Positions 20,371 to 30,189 of a DNA stretch of 43,766 nucleotides are shown here, piece after piece. This DNA is from Prochlorococcus sp. AG-670-O13 (lineage in GTDB: Bacteria > Cyanobacteriota > Cyanobacteriia > PCC-6307 > Cyanobiaceae). The translations under genes were made by a program, and so were the position numbers. The first letter of the stretch is position 1; every line of letters starts with the position of its first letter. Where the stretch lies: positions 1 to 43,766 of the forward strand of contig QCTB01000006.1 of assembly GCA_003209055.1 (NCBI GenBank), read 5' to 3'. The notes below the pieces were generated by a model. It worked only from the letters and a program-made list of their open reading frames with translations, did no database searches and was not told where the DNA came from.

Positions 20371-20826
20371 TTGCAAGAAGAACCATGTCAATGCCCTGAT
20401 TGTCAAAGATTTTATAAGGAGCATGATCGTTTATTGAGAGAATTCCCTACTTTTAAACAGCAACAGGAATTAAATTGGGCATCTATCCAATCTTTTAGAA
20501 CACTTTGCAGTAAAGTTACTGAAGAATTACAAAATCAATTATCAAAAAAACATATTGCAGGCAGTTCAATTGAAGATGATCAACATATGTCTGATTTAGA
20601 AATTGCGGATGCAATAAATGAACTAGAAAATGTTAATGCTTATTTGTATTCGATTGAAGCTTTGATGGAGAGAATTTTTGATATTAAAGTTTCTGAAAAT
20701 GTTGAAGTAAAATTTAGAGAAATTTCACAAAAACTAGCTCCTGATCCACTGAATATAGATAGATTAATATTAAATAGATTATTTCATCAAACACCTGATT
20801 TACCTGATAAGAATAACCTTAAGTAG
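20371..20826 (+). CDS. Hypothetical protein with N-terminal Cys cluster
   Basis: The 151-residue protein begins at a TTG codon, 31 bases after the previous stop; no in-frame ATG is available nearby, and a CAAGAG sequence 12 bases upstream could serve as a ribosome site. The N-terminus contains CQCPDCQRF, three closely spaced cysteines that could bind a metal, followed by a long helical region with probable coiled-coil character (about 30-130). The last 8 bases overlap the end of glgP on the other strand. Function is unknown. It may form an operon with the 110-residue protein before it. Confidence 0.65.
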   Translation: MQEEPCQCPDCQRFYKEHDRLLREFPTFKQQQELNWASIQSFRTLCSKVTEELQNQLSKKHIAGSSIEDDQHMSDLEIADAINELENVNAYLYSIEALMERIFDIKVSENVEVKFREISQKLAPDPLNIDRLILNRLFHQTPDLPDKNNLK

Positions 20827-23365
20827 TTATTTCTTCAATATCACATGTAATTTCAACTGGCATGGGTGACACTTTCCAAATAGATTCGCAATATTCTCTA
20901 ATCGATCTGTCTGAAGAAAAATATCCTGATCTTGCAGTATTTAATAGAGCCATTTTATTCCATGCTTTTTTGTTATTCCAACAGTTACTTACTTCATCTT
21001 GTTTATTTAAATAGTCTTCGAAATCAGCCATCACAAAAAATGGATCATATCCAGTCAAGCTGGATAATAAAGGCTTGAATAATTCTTTGTCTCCATTACT
21101 AAAATGACCTATTTCGATTAAACGAATTACTTCTTTTAATTCTGGACATTTGTCAATGAAAGTCTTTGGAGAGTAGCCATTATTTTTTAAGTTCATTATT
21201 TCACTTTCGGTCTTTCCGAAAAGGAAGAAGTTTTCTTTTTTGACAAGATCTCTTAGCTCAACATTTGCACCATCAAGAGTACCTATAGTTAAAGCTCCAT
21301 TCATTGCAAATTTCATATTTCCTGTACCTGAAGCTTCTTTACCTGCAGTGGAAATTTGCTCAGAAAGATCTGTTGCTGGATAGACAATTTCTCCAAGTTT
21401 GACATTATAGTCAGGTAAGAAAACTACTCTTAAAAGACCTTCCATATCAGGGTCCGAATTCACAACATCTGCAATACCATTAATAAATCGGATCATTAAT
21501 TTAGCCATAAAATAACCCGGGGCAGCTTTGCCTCCAAAAATAACTGTCCTAGGTGCTTTATAGTTACTTGTTCCATTTTTAATTCTTAAATACTGAGCAA
21601 TAATTTGCAGAGCATTTAGATGTTGTCTTTTGTATTGATGAATCCTTTTAACTTGTACGTCAAAAAGACTTGAAGGATCAACAAGTATTCCTGTTTTAGT
21701 ATGTATATAGCTAGCTAACTTCCGTTTTCCAATTAATTTAGTTTCCTCGAATTTTTGAAGGAAATTTACATCATCTTTTTTCTTTTCTAATTTTTTGAGT
21801 AGTTCCATATTTGTTATCCAATTTGGACCTACCTCTTTTTCTAACAAACTTGACAAAGATGGATTTGCTAAGGCCACCCACCTTCTTGGGGTTACTCCAT
21901 TAGTTACATTTGTAAATTTTTCAGGCCATAATTCTGCAAATTCTGGAAGAAGTTGTCTTTTAATCAGATCAGAGTGAAGTGCAGCAACACCATTTATATG
22001 ATGAGCACCAATAGTTGCTAGATGAGCCATCCTTACAGACTTAGAGCCTTCTTCGTCAATTATCGATAATTTTTGTAGAATTTTTACATCACCAGGGTAA
22101 CGAAGTCTTAATTGCTGTAAAAATCTCCAATTTATTTCGTAAATAATTTCTAAATGACGAGGAAGTAAATCACTAAATAGACTTAAATCCCATTTCTCCA
22201 ACGCTTCAGGAAGTAAAGTATGGTTTGTATATGCTACCGATGATGTGGTTATAGTCCATGCTTTGTCCCAACTTACTTGATACTGATCAATTAACAGTCT
22301 CATTAGTTCTGCAACTGCAATTGCGGGATGAGTATCATTTAATTGAACTGTCCAGTGTTGAGCAAATTCTGTTATTGGAATAGACCTTTTTTCAAGACTT
22401 CTCAACATATCCTGTAAAGAGCAACTGACAAAGAAATGTTGTTGTTTAAGTCTTAATCTTCTACCTTCATCAGTTCCATCATTGGGATACAGAACTTTTG
22501 ATAAGGTTTCAGAAGCGACTTTTTCTTCAACTGCACCATAATAATCACCAATATTGAAAGCATAAAAATCAAAACTTTCTGTTGCATCAGCCCTCCATAA
22601 TCTTAATCTGTCACATGTATTTACTCTGTAGCCTAATACTGGAACATCATGAGGAACACCAATAGCATGTTCTGAAGGCACCCATCTTGATCGGTATTTA
22701 CCTTTGTCATCTCTATAACTTTCAGTTCTTCCCCCAAATCCAACAAAACATGATTCATCCGGTTGAGGTAATTCCCATGGCCAACCACCTTTAAGCCATT
22801 TATCAGTAACCTCAACTTGCCAACCATCTCGTATTAACTGATTAAATATTCCGAATTCATATCTAATTCCATAACCAACTGCAGGAACTTGTAAGGAAGC
22901 TAAAGATTCCATGTAACATGCTGCAAGTCTCCCAAGACCACCATTACCTAGTCCAGGCTCTTCTTCTACTTCAAGAATCGTTGATAATGATTCTATACCA
23001 AACCTTTTTAAAGCATCTTCAGCTTCTTGCGTTATCCCAAGATTCAGTAAATTATTACTTAATTGGGGTCCGATTAGAAATTCTGCTGAAAGGTAAGCAA
23101 CAGTTTTTTGAGGTTTTTTTCGTATTACTTCTTGACTAGCTAAATATCTTGTCATTAATCTATCTTTAACTGCGTAACTCAGAGCCATATATAAGTCATG
23201 AGGACTAGCAGAAGTGGCTAATTTACCAATTGTAAAAAACAAATGCGCTGTCATGCCTTTAAAAAGCGCATCAGAATCCATACCAGCCTTCTCAGGATCT
23301 AGATAACAGCCCGGAGTTGGCAAACGTAAATCAAAAGGTTCGTTGGAGTTCATTGGATTTAACAT
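20819..23365 (-). CDS. glgP: Glycogen phosphorylase
   Basis: GlgP cleaves alpha-1,4-glucan with phosphate to give glucose-1-phosphate, mobilising the glycogen stored in daytime. The 848-residue length is standard. Visible markers include EEEPGLGNGGLGRLAACYMESLA, the NDTHPAIAVAELMR segment, PRRWVALANP, and the PLP site around EASGTGNMKFAMNGALTIGTLDGANVE, in which the lysine carries the cofactor. The call start gives MLNPMNSNEPF; the second Met, five residues in, is an equal candidate. The regulatory N-terminus of animal enzymes is absent, as expected for bacteria. Its 3' end overlaps the convergent hypothetical gene by 8 bases. Confidence 0.97.
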   Translation of the reverse strand: MLNPMNSNEPFDLRLPTPGCYLDPEKAGMDSDALFKGMTAHLFFTIGKLATSASPHDLYMALSYAVKDRLMTRYLASQEVIRKKPQKTVAYLSAEFLIGPQLSNNLLNLGITQEAEDALKRFGIESLSTILEVEEEPGLGNGGLGRLAACYMESLASLQVPAVGYGIRYEFGIFNQLIRDGWQVEVTDKWLKGGWPWELPQPDESCFVGFGGRTESYRDDKGKYRSRWVPSEHAIGVPHDVPVLGYRVNTCDRLRLWRADATESFDFYAFNIGDYYGAVEEKVASETLSKVLYPNDGTDEGRRLRLKQQHFFVSCSLQDMLRSLEKRSIPITEFAQHWTVQLNDTHPAIAVAELMRLLIDQYQVSWDKAWTITTSSVAYTNHTLLPEALEKWDLSLFSDLLPRHLEIIYEINWRFLQQLRLRYPGDVKILQKLSIIDEEGSKSVRMAHLATIGAHHINGVAALHSDLIKRQLLPEFAELWPEKFTNVTNGVTPRRWVALANPSLSSLLEKEVGPNWITNMELLKKLEKKKDDVNFLQKFEETKLIGKRKLASYIHTKTGILVDPSSLFDVQVKRIHQYKRQHLNALQIIAQYLRIKNGTSNYKAPRTVIFGGKAAPGYFMAKLMIRFINGIADVVNSDPDMEGLLRVVFLPDYNVKLGEIVYPATDLSEQISTAGKEASGTGNMKFAMNGALTIGTLDGANVELRDLVKKENFFLFGKTESEIMNLKNNGYSPKTFIDKCPELKEVIRLIEIGHFSNGDKELFKPLLSSLTGYDPFFVMADFEDYLNKQDEVSNCWNNKKAWNKMALLNTARSGYFSSDRSIREYCESIWKVSPMPVEITCDIEEITT

Positions 23366-23518
23366 ATATATGACAATAGCCAGTTTTTTTATAAATTCTT
23401 TGTTGTAACTTCAGATCCACACTTGTTGAGTATTTTTGCTTTTTTTTACATACTTCGTAAAGTGGGCCCTCCATAAACTATCTTCCAATTAGATAGTATA
23501 ATTTCCCACGCATTTAAA

Positions 23519-24886
23519 ATGTATCCTTTACTTGCTGAATTAAGTGCACATGATTTAGAAGTGGCAGAGACTCTCATTGGAGTCATAAGATTTCTTTTGA
23601 TATTTTTAGCTGCCAGAGCATTAGCGGAAGTGTTAGTAAGACTGAGTTTGCCTACAATTGTTGGCGAACTTTTGGCAGGAGTTGTTATTGGAGCATCTGG
23701 CTTCCATTTGCTAATACCACCCTCAGCTCACACAGAATTAAATCAAGGATTAATAAATATAATAAGTTCCTTAGCATCTATACCTCCAGAAGTTGTTCCT
23801 GAGGTTTATTTTGAGAGTTTTCCTTCTCTACAAGCAGTCGCAACACTTGGGTTGTACGCTCTTCTGTTCTTAACAGGATTAGAAAGTGAATTAGAAGAAT
23901 TAGTTGCAGTTGGAGCTCAAGCTTTTACAGTCGCTATGGCAGGTGTGATTTTGCCTTTTGCTTTTGGTACTTTTGGATTAATGTTTATTTTCCAGGTGGA
24001 TTTAATTCCTGCAGTTTTTGCAGGAGCATCAATGACGGCTACAAGTATAGGTATTACAGCAAGTGTTTTTGGGGAATTAGGTTATTTGAAAACTAGGGAG
24101 GGTCAAATAGTAATTGGTGCTGCAGTTCTAGATGATATTTTAGGCATTGTTATACTCGCAGTTGTTGTTGCTCTTGCTGCAGGAGGATCCTTAGAAATCG
24201 CTCCCATAGTCAAATTAGTTGCTGCAGCTGTTGTATTTGTTATTGCTGCTATTGCATTAAGTCGAACTGCAGCCCCTGGATTTGATTGGCTTCTTGATAG
24301 GTTGAAAGCACCGGGAGCTGTAGTTGTAGCATCTTTTGTGATACTTGTTTTATGCTGTTTTGTAGCTACAGCTATAGGACTTGAAGCAGCCTTAGGTGCA
24401 TTTGCGGCTGGTTTAATTCTTAGTAGTTCTAAAAATAATCATGCAATTCAACAATCAGTTTTGCCATTGGTTTCATTATTTGCAACTATCTTTTTCGTAT
24501 TGGTAGGCGCTGGAATGGATTTATCAGTTATTAACCCATTAGATCCTTCAAGTAGATCTGCACTTGTAGTTGCAGGATTTTTATTAGTTGTAGCAATTAT
24601 TGGAAAAATTGCTGCTGGATGGGTTTTTTCAAGTGATAAGCCAACAAATAGATTAGTTGTTGGCTTAGGAATGATGCCTAGAGGAGAAGTCGGGTTGATT
24701 TTTCTTGGTTTAGGTACAAGCGCGAAGCTTTTAACTCCCTCTCTTGAAGCGGCAATTTTACTAATGGTAATTGGTACAACATTCCTAGCTCCTGTTCTTT
24801 TAAGAATAGTTTTAAAAGATAAGCCCCCTGGTGGTGATAATAAAATTTCAGATGATGTTGCAGCTGATCCAGTAGGTCTTCTTTAA
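23519..24886 (+). CDS. CPA2-family Na+/H+ (or K+/H+) antiporter, NapA/KefB-like
   Basis: The 455-residue protein has about 12 hydrophobic segments and the CPA2 fold. The early LPTIVGELLAGVVIGASG segment, the LFLTGLESELEEL motif, and the GAAVLDDILGIVIL segment are typical; the paired Asp residues there correspond to the ion-binding site of NapA-type exchangers. A second core helix, AAIGLEAALGAFAAGLILS, and the late GMMPRGEVGLIFLGLG are also present. There is no C-terminal RCK domain, so it is the short antiporter form. It probably exchanges monovalent cations for protons in the plasma membrane. The ion cannot be settled by sequence alone. Confidence 0.9.
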   Translation: MYPLLAELSAHDLEVAETLIGVIRFLLIFLAARALAEVLVRLSLPTIVGELLAGVVIGASGFHLLIPPSAHTELNQGLINIISSLASIPPEVVPEVYFESFPSLQAVATLGLYALLFLTGLESELEELVAVGAQAFTVAMAGVILPFAFGTFGLMFIFQVDLIPAVFAGASMTATSIGITASVFGELGYLKTREGQIVIGAAVLDDILGIVILAVVVALAAGGSLEIAPIVKLVAAAVVFVIAAIALSRTAAPGFDWLLDRLKAPGAVVVASFVILVLCCFVATAIGLEAALGAFAAGLILSSSKNNHAIQQSVLPLVSLFATIFFVLVGAGMDLSVINPLDPSSRSALVVAGFLLVVAIIGKIAAGWVFSSDKPTNRLVVGLGMMPRGEVGLIFLGLGTSAKLLTPSLEAAILLMVIGTTFLAPVLLRIVLKDKPPGGDNKISDDVAADPVGLL

Positions 24887-24927
24887 GAAATAATTTTATT
24901 AGAATTATTAAAATAGGATTTTAATAA

Positions 24928-25827
24928 ATGGAAAAAACAGTTCCAATAGATAGTGATGTTAATTATGACTGGAATTTTTTAAATTACCCAATACATACTG
25001 TTTCAGCTAAGCCAGAACATACCTCAAAAGATTGTGCAATTTTATTAATTCATGGTTTTGGTGCTTCTACGGATCATTGGAGATTTAATATACCTATTTT
25101 GAGCAAAAAATATGAAGTTCACGCAATGGATCTATTGGGTTTTGGAAAAAGTCCTAAGCCTCAGGATGTTGAATACTCAGGATCTTTATGGAAAGATCAG
25201 GTTGTAGCTTACGTAAAAGAGAAAATAAGAAAACCTACAATTGTTGTTGGGAATTCATTAGGTGGCTATGCAGTATTAGCAGCTGGTTCAGAGTTGAATG
25301 AACTTTGTGCAGGTGTCATATTACTCAATGCTGCTGGATACTTTAGTGAAGAAAAATCTATTAAAAAGAATATGTTGCAAACTTCAATTGAAACCGTTGC
25401 AGGAATATTTTTGAAAAATGTTGTTCTTCAACGTTTGATATTTGAGAATATGAGAAATCCAAAAAATATTAAAAAAACTTTGAATCAGGTTTATGTTAAT
25501 AAAAAAAATGTTGATGAATTTTTAGTTGAATCTATAAGAAGGCCTTCGCTAGATTATGGAGCATTTAATGTTTTTAAAAGTGTATTTAACCCTTCAGGTC
25601 CTCAGGGATTACCTTTAGATAAGTTATTCGCGAAACTAGATTCACCATTATTGCTGCTCTGGGGAGGCAAAGATCCATGGATGAATACCCCTAAAAAAAG
25701 AAATCTATATAAAAAATTTACTCCAAAGGATACAAAGGAAATTATTCTAGATGCTGGACATTGTCCTCATGATGAAATACCTGATTTAGTTAATCAGCAT
25801 ATTTTGGATTGGGTTGATTCTCTTTAA
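24928..25827 (+). CDS. Alpha/beta-fold hydrolase
   Basis: The 299-residue protein shows a complete alpha/beta hydrolase triad. The oxyanion segment is LIHGFGASTDHWR, the nucleophile elbow GNSLGGYAV holds the serine, the acid lies in LLLWGGKDPWM, and the histidine is in DAGHCPHDE. There is no signal peptide. A lid region of about 70 residues lies between the elbow and the acid. Related cyanobacterial proteins are often annotated as hydrolases or chlorophyll-ester-like hydrolases, but no substrate can be given here. It lies 41 bases after the antiporter gene and 9 before the epimerase-like gene, so it may be in one operon. Confidence 0.88.
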   Translation: MEKTVPIDSDVNYDWNFLNYPIHTVSAKPEHTSKDCAILLIHGFGASTDHWRFNIPILSKKYEVHAMDLLGFGKSPKPQDVEYSGSLWKDQVVAYVKEKIRKPTIVVGNSLGGYAVLAAGSELNELCAGVILLNAAGYFSEEKSIKKNMLQTSIETVAGIFLKNVVLQRLIFENMRNPKNIKKTLNQVYVNKKNVDEFLVESIRRPSLDYGAFNVFKSVFNPSGPQGLPLDKLFAKLDSPLLLLWGGKDPWMNTPKKRNLYKKFTPKDTKEIILDAGHCPHDEIPDLVNQHILDWVDSL

Positions 25828-25836
25828 GTAATAATT

Positions 25837-26688
25837 GTGCAAATTAAATTATTTAATAAGGAAAAAGGAATTTATATCTTTCAATTAGATCAAAATAACT
25901 ATATAAAATTTTGCCCAAAAAGAGGCGGAGTTATCACAAATTGGGTTTCAGATGGTAATGAAATACTTTATTTCGATGAAAAAAGATTTATGAACAATAC
26001 AAAAAGTATTAGAGGTGGTATTCCAATTCTATTTCCAATTTGTGGAAGTATAAATGCCCCAAGTTCAGTATTTGGAAAAGATTACTTGCAGTTAATGCAA
26101 CATGGCTTTGCTAGAGATTTGCATTGGCAATACTGCTTAAACGATAGTGATAAATCTTTATGTTTATTTTTAAATGAATCTAAAACAACAAAAAAATATT
26201 ATCCTTTTGATTTTGAGTTGAGGATAGAGGTTAACTTGAAGATTAATTGTTTGGAATTTGAAATTACAATCTTCAACAAAACAGAAATTACAATGCCAAT
26301 AAATTTTGGAATGCATCCTTATTTTAATGTTTCAGATTTAAAAAATATAGATTTTATTGATAATCCAATTAATTGTCAGAATCAAGAAATGAATATTTTA
26401 AGTAATACTTCGGAAGAATTAAAAAATATTAATTTAGGAGTTGATCTACTTATGTATACCTCAGGTAAAAGTATCTTTCGAGATAAAGTCTTAAAAAGAC
26501 AGGTAACTTTAAATCATCCATATCCTTTTGATCTCGGTGTTATTTGGAGTGACCCTCCTAGAAAAATGATATGTCTTGAACCTTGGAGTAGTCCTAGAAA
26601 TTCTTTTGTTGATGGAATCAGAAACATTATGATTCCTTCAAATGATAGTCAAAAATTTAGTGCTTCAATACAAATTAAATCTCTTTGA
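25837..26688 (+). CDS. Aldose 1-epimerase (galactose mutarotase)-like protein
   Basis: The 283-residue protein begins at GTG, 9 bases after the hydrolase stop. It has the beta-sandwich pattern of the galactose mutarotase superfamily: RGGVITNWVSDGNEILYFD at the N-terminus, GGIPILFPICG with the substrate-binding basic residues just before, MQHGFARDLHW carrying one catalytic His, and FGMHPYFNV carrying the second. The late CLEPWSSPRNSF segment holds the Glu used as base. It is closer to the D-hexose-6-phosphate epimerase-like branch than to classical GalM. The substrate is probably a sugar or sugar phosphate. Confidence 0.85.
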   Translation: MQIKLFNKEKGIYIFQLDQNNYIKFCPKRGGVITNWVSDGNEILYFDEKRFMNNTKSIRGGIPILFPICGSINAPSSVFGKDYLQLMQHGFARDLHWQYCLNDSDKSLCLFLNESKTTKKYYPFDFELRIEVNLKINCLEFEITIFNKTEITMPINFGMHPYFNVSDLKNIDFIDNPINCQNQEMNILSNTSEELKNINLGVDLLMYTSGKSIFRDKVLKRQVTLNHPYPFDLGVIWSDPPRKMICLEPWSSPRNSFVDGIRNIMIPSNDSQKFSASIQIKSL

Positions 26689-26704
26689 TGATTAAGCAAT
26701 ACTT

Positions 26705-28054
26705 ATGAAATTTGTTGTTATTGATGATGATCCAACAGGCTCTCAAACTGTACATGATTGCTTATTACTTCTTAAGTGGGATTATTCAACATTAATTAAA
26801 GGTTTTGAATCTGAATCTAATCTATTTTTTATTTTGGCCAATACAAGGTCATTATCGGAAAATGATATGAAATTAACAATAGAAGAAATTTGTAAAAATC
26901 TTAAGGCCGTTTTAGCTTCTGAAGCTTATGGAGAAGAAATTATTTTTATAAGTAGAGGAGATTCTACTCTTCGGGGACATAACTTCTTAGAGCCTAGTGT
27001 CTTAAATAGTTGCTTAGGTCCTTTCGATGCTACTTTTCATATCCCAGCTTTTATAGAGGGCAATAGATTAACAATTAATGGATCACACTTTGTTGATAAA
27101 AGACCTATCCATCAAACAATTTTTGCAAGAGATACAATTTTTGGATACGAGACAAGTAATATCAAAAATCTTTTATTTCAGAAGAGTAAATCTCAGATAA
27201 ATTTAGATGATATTCAGAATCTTTTATTATCAGATCTTGAAATTCTTAATGATGAAGAAAATAACATTGTTTTTAAAACTCTCAAGAATTTGAAGAATAA
27301 TAAACATGTAATTGTTGATGTGGAAAATTATTCTCAACTTAAAAAGTTTTCTTTAATAATAAAAAAATTAACTAAACAAAAAAAATTTCTTTTTCGTACT
27401 GCAGCAAGTTTTATAAGTTCAATTTCTGAGAAAAAAAGCAATCCTCAGGATAAGATATTTTTTTCTAATTTAAGAATAAAAAATAAAGAAGCAAGTTTTC
27501 TTCCTGGACTAGTAATTGTTGGATCTTATGTGCAACTTTCAACATTACAATTAAAAAATTTATTAGAAATTAGTTTGTGCGAGCCAATTGAATTAGATGT
27601 TTTTGAATTCTTTAGAATTTCTTCATCACAGAATAATCAGAAGCAAAGAAATTTGTTTAAAAATAAATTTTTGAGAGAAATTAGATTTTCCTTTATCAAA
27701 GGAAAATCTCCTGTATTATTTACCTCAAGAAAATTTTTGTCCGTAGATTATTCCGAACAATTTAATTTCTATAATTCACTTGCTCTTTTTATTGCGGAAT
27801 TAGTAGAAGATTTGAAATATGAAATAGGATATTTGATTTCAAAAGGCGGAATAACAACAAATGTGATTATGAGTAATGGACTTAATGCAGAGTATGTTTA
27901 TCTTGAGGGACAAATTTCAACAGGTATTTCTGTAGTCACTCATAACCTAGAAAATGACCAAAAGCTTCCTATCGTTACACATCCTGGAAATATTGGCACT
28001 AAAGATTCACTAGCTAATATATGGAAAGTTTTGGAAAATAAAAATAATTTTTAA
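26705..28054 (+). CDS. DUF1537 / four-carbon acid sugar kinase family protein
   Basis: This 449-residue protein starts with VIDDDPTGSQTVHDC, the hallmark of the four-carbon acid sugar kinase N-terminal domain, and has the RGDSTLRGH segment that follows in the family. The C-terminal nucleotide-binding domain shows ISKGGITTNV and THPGNIGTKDSL. Characterised relatives phosphorylate threonate, erythronate or similar four-carbon acids. It lies 16 bases after the epimerase-like gene and is convergent with icd, with 2 bases between the stops. A role in salvaging damaged or short sugar acids is a reasonable inference but is not shown here. Confidence 0.85.
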   Translation: MKFVVIDDDPTGSQTVHDCLLLLKWDYSTLIKGFESESNLFFILANTRSLSENDMKLTIEEICKNLKAVLASEAYGEEIIFISRGDSTLRGHNFLEPSVLNSCLGPFDATFHIPAFIEGNRLTINGSHFVDKRPIHQTIFARDTIFGYETSNIKNLLFQKSKSQINLDDIQNLLLSDLEILNDEENNIVFKTLKNLKNNKHVIVDVENYSQLKKFSLIIKKLTKQKKFLFRTAASFISSISEKKSNPQDKIFFSNLRIKNKEASFLPGLVIVGSYVQLSTLQLKNLLEISLCEPIELDVFEFFRISSSQNNQKQRNLFKNKFLREIRFSFIKGKSPVLFTSRKFLSVDYSEQFNFYNSLALFIAELVEDLKYEIGYLISKGGITTNVIMSNGLNAEYVYLEGQISTGISVVTHNLENDQKLPIVTHPGNIGTKDSLANIWKVLENKNNF

Positions 28055-28056
28055 AA

Positions 28057-29481
28057 TTAAAAATTTGAAATAATTTCTTCAGCAAAACTGCTGCAGGACA
28101 AGGGCTCTACTTTGGGTTCCATTAAACGTGCCAGATCATAGGTGACTTTTTTTTGCTCTATTGCCTTACTTAAACCATTAGTAATTAAGTTAGCTGCTTC
28201 ATCCCAACCAAAATATTCAAGCATCATTACACCACTAAGAATTACTGAGCCTGGATTTATTTTATTTAAGCCTGCATGTTTTGGTGCAGTACCATGTGTT
28301 GCTTCGAAAATTGCCGCATTATCACCAATATTCGCACCAGGAGCCATACCTAGGCCACCCACTATTGCTGCAGCTGCATCAGAAACATAGTCTCCATTAA
28401 GGTTTAATGTTGCAAGAATTGAATATTCTTGAGGTCGAGTTTGAATTTGTTGAAATATACTGTCAGCTATCCGATCATCTATAAGAACAAGTTCTTTCCA
28501 TTTACCATCTCCATGGGAATGAGATATGGATGCAAGAACTTCTTTAATTTCTTCGCAAATAAATGCTTTTTTATTATTTGTAAGCTTGTCAAAACCTGGT
28601 TCGATTTTCCTAGCATTATTTTCAATTGTAATTCCTGGATTTTTCTGAATATTATCTAAAATCCAGCTTTCTCTTTCTGTAATGCAATCTTCTCTAAATT
28701 CATTTACGGCTAATTCATATCCCCAATCTCTAAAAGCACCTTCAGTGTATTTCATAATATTACCTTTATGTACAAGAGTTACATGCCTCTTTTCTCCAGA
28801 TAATCTTTTTGCATGCTCAATAGCCTTTCTAATATGCCTTTGGCTACCTAATTTACTTACTGGCTTTATTCCAATTCCAGATCCTTTTGGTATGGATCTA
28901 TTTTTTAAATTTTCACTATTTGGTATTACAACGTTATTTAAGTGATTAATTAATTCAAGACAATTATTATCCTCAGCTTCCCATTCAATTCCCATATAGA
29001 TATCCTCTGTATTTTCTCTATAAACAATAACGTCCAAATTCTGAGGGTTTTTATGAGGACTTGGAGTTCCTGAATAATATCTGCATGGTCTAACACAACT
29101 ATATAAATCAAAGATTTGTCTTAATGCAACATTAAGAGATCTAATACCTCCACCGATTGGAGTTGTTAAAGGACCTTTAATGGCTACCCCGAAGTGTTTA
29201 ATTGCATCAATGGTATCTTGAGGGAGATAGTTGTATGTTCCATAAAGTTCACAAGCTTCGTCTCCTGCATAGACTTTAAACCAATTAATTTTTCTTTCAT
29301 CTCCATAGCTTTTTTTAATCGCAGCATCAAGAACAATTTGAGTTGCTGGCCATATATCCACTCCAGTTCCATCACCCCTAATAAATGGGACAATTGGATT
29401 ATGAGGAACATTCGGCTTGCCTTGATTAAAAGTTATTATCTCGCCTTCGTTAGGTAAATTTAATTTTTCAAATTTTGGCAT
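28057..29481 (-). CDS. icd: Isocitrate dehydrogenase (NADP-dependent)
   Basis: Icd makes 2-oxoglutarate from isocitrate, the carbon skeleton for ammonia assimilation in cyanobacteria. The 474-residue protein has the active-site IKGPLTTPIGGGIRSLNVALRQ segment, where the serine and arginines bind isocitrate. It also has RENTEDIYMGIEWEAE, the KGNIMKYTEGAFRDW segment, and the cofactor site EATHGTAPKHAG, typical of NADP enzymes. An insertion compared with the E. coli enzyme (about 260-320) is expected for the cyanobacterial type. It stands alone on the minus strand with a 213-base upstream gap. Confidence 0.97.
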   Translation of the reverse strand: MPKFEKLNLPNEGEIITFNQGKPNVPHNPIVPFIRGDGTGVDIWPATQIVLDAAIKKSYGDERKINWFKVYAGDEACELYGTYNYLPQDTIDAIKHFGVAIKGPLTTPIGGGIRSLNVALRQIFDLYSCVRPCRYYSGTPSPHKNPQNLDVIVYRENTEDIYMGIEWEAEDNNCLELINHLNNVVIPNSENLKNRSIPKGSGIGIKPVSKLGSQRHIRKAIEHAKRLSGEKRHVTLVHKGNIMKYTEGAFRDWGYELAVNEFREDCITERESWILDNIQKNPGITIENNARKIEPGFDKLTNNKKAFICEEIKEVLASISHSHGDGKWKELVLIDDRIADSIFQQIQTRPQEYSILATLNLNGDYVSDAAAAIVGGLGMAPGANIGDNAAIFEATHGTAPKHAGLNKINPGSVILSGVMMLEYFGWDEAANLITNGLSKAIEQKKVTYDLARLMEPKVEPLSCSSFAEEIISNF

Positions 29482-29694
29482 AGCATTGTATTAGTTATTA
29501 AAGATAACTCATTGAAGCTCTATTTATTGTAATTTGCATTGAGTTATTTTCTTTAAAAGCTAGAAATTTATTATTCAAATGTGAATAGAGATTACCTTAT
29601 TGATCAGCATTTCAACATCTTTATTAAAAAAAAAGTAGTTAATAAGCAAGTTAAAGGAAATTATGTCATTTTTCTAAAAAACACTTAGCTATTT

Positions 29695-30132
29695 ATGAAT
29701 GCGAGTTCAAATGTAAGTAATGTTGAAATAGCTAATAAAATTGCTTCTACTGCGGCTTTATTTAGGAAATATTTCCCAGATGCTAGCGTAAATTTTAGTC
29801 CCTGGGAAAATACTAATAATGAATCCATGAATGATACTATTGACTTTGCCTTTCATTTTCCAGGTTGGAGTCCTCTTATTGAATGTAGGGCAATACTCTT
29901 ACAATTGAGAATTGAAGATGAGAATGACAACAATAACGGAGTCCCAAAATTGTTAGGAATAATAATGAGAGGGATGATTGTTCCCTCCGAGAGATGGAGA
30001 GTAGCCACTGTTGGAGAGTGGGAAATGACTGGTTCTCATTTACCTCAAAAGAAACAGAAAGATAATCTTTTTTTGGTTTGCAAAGAACTTTACAAGTTAT
30101 TCTCTACAACATCCGGTGGTAACAAAAATTAG
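29695..30132 (+). CDS. Hypothetical protein, probably soluble
   Basis: This 145-residue protein has no signal peptide or membrane segment. It starts with a short Asn/Ser-rich region and then an alpha-beta domain containing Trp-rich stretches (FSPWEN, FPGWSPLIECRAI, SERWRVATVGEWEMTGS). That pattern looks like a compact globular fold rather than a low-complexity protein. It lies 57 bases before the heme oxygenase gene on the same strand, but the gap could contain a promoter. I do not recognise the family. It is likely conserved among marine picocyanobacteria. Confidence 0.65.
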   Translation: MNASSNVSNVEIANKIASTAALFRKYFPDASVNFSPWENTNNESMNDTIDFAFHFPGWSPLIECRAILLQLRIEDENDNNNGVPKLLGIIMRGMIVPSERWRVATVGEWEMTGSHLPQKKQKDNLFLVCKELYKLFSTTSGGNKN

Positions 30133-30189
30133 CTGTTTTCTCTATTTTCCTTGTAGATTAAATACACATACAAAATAATTTCAAAATAA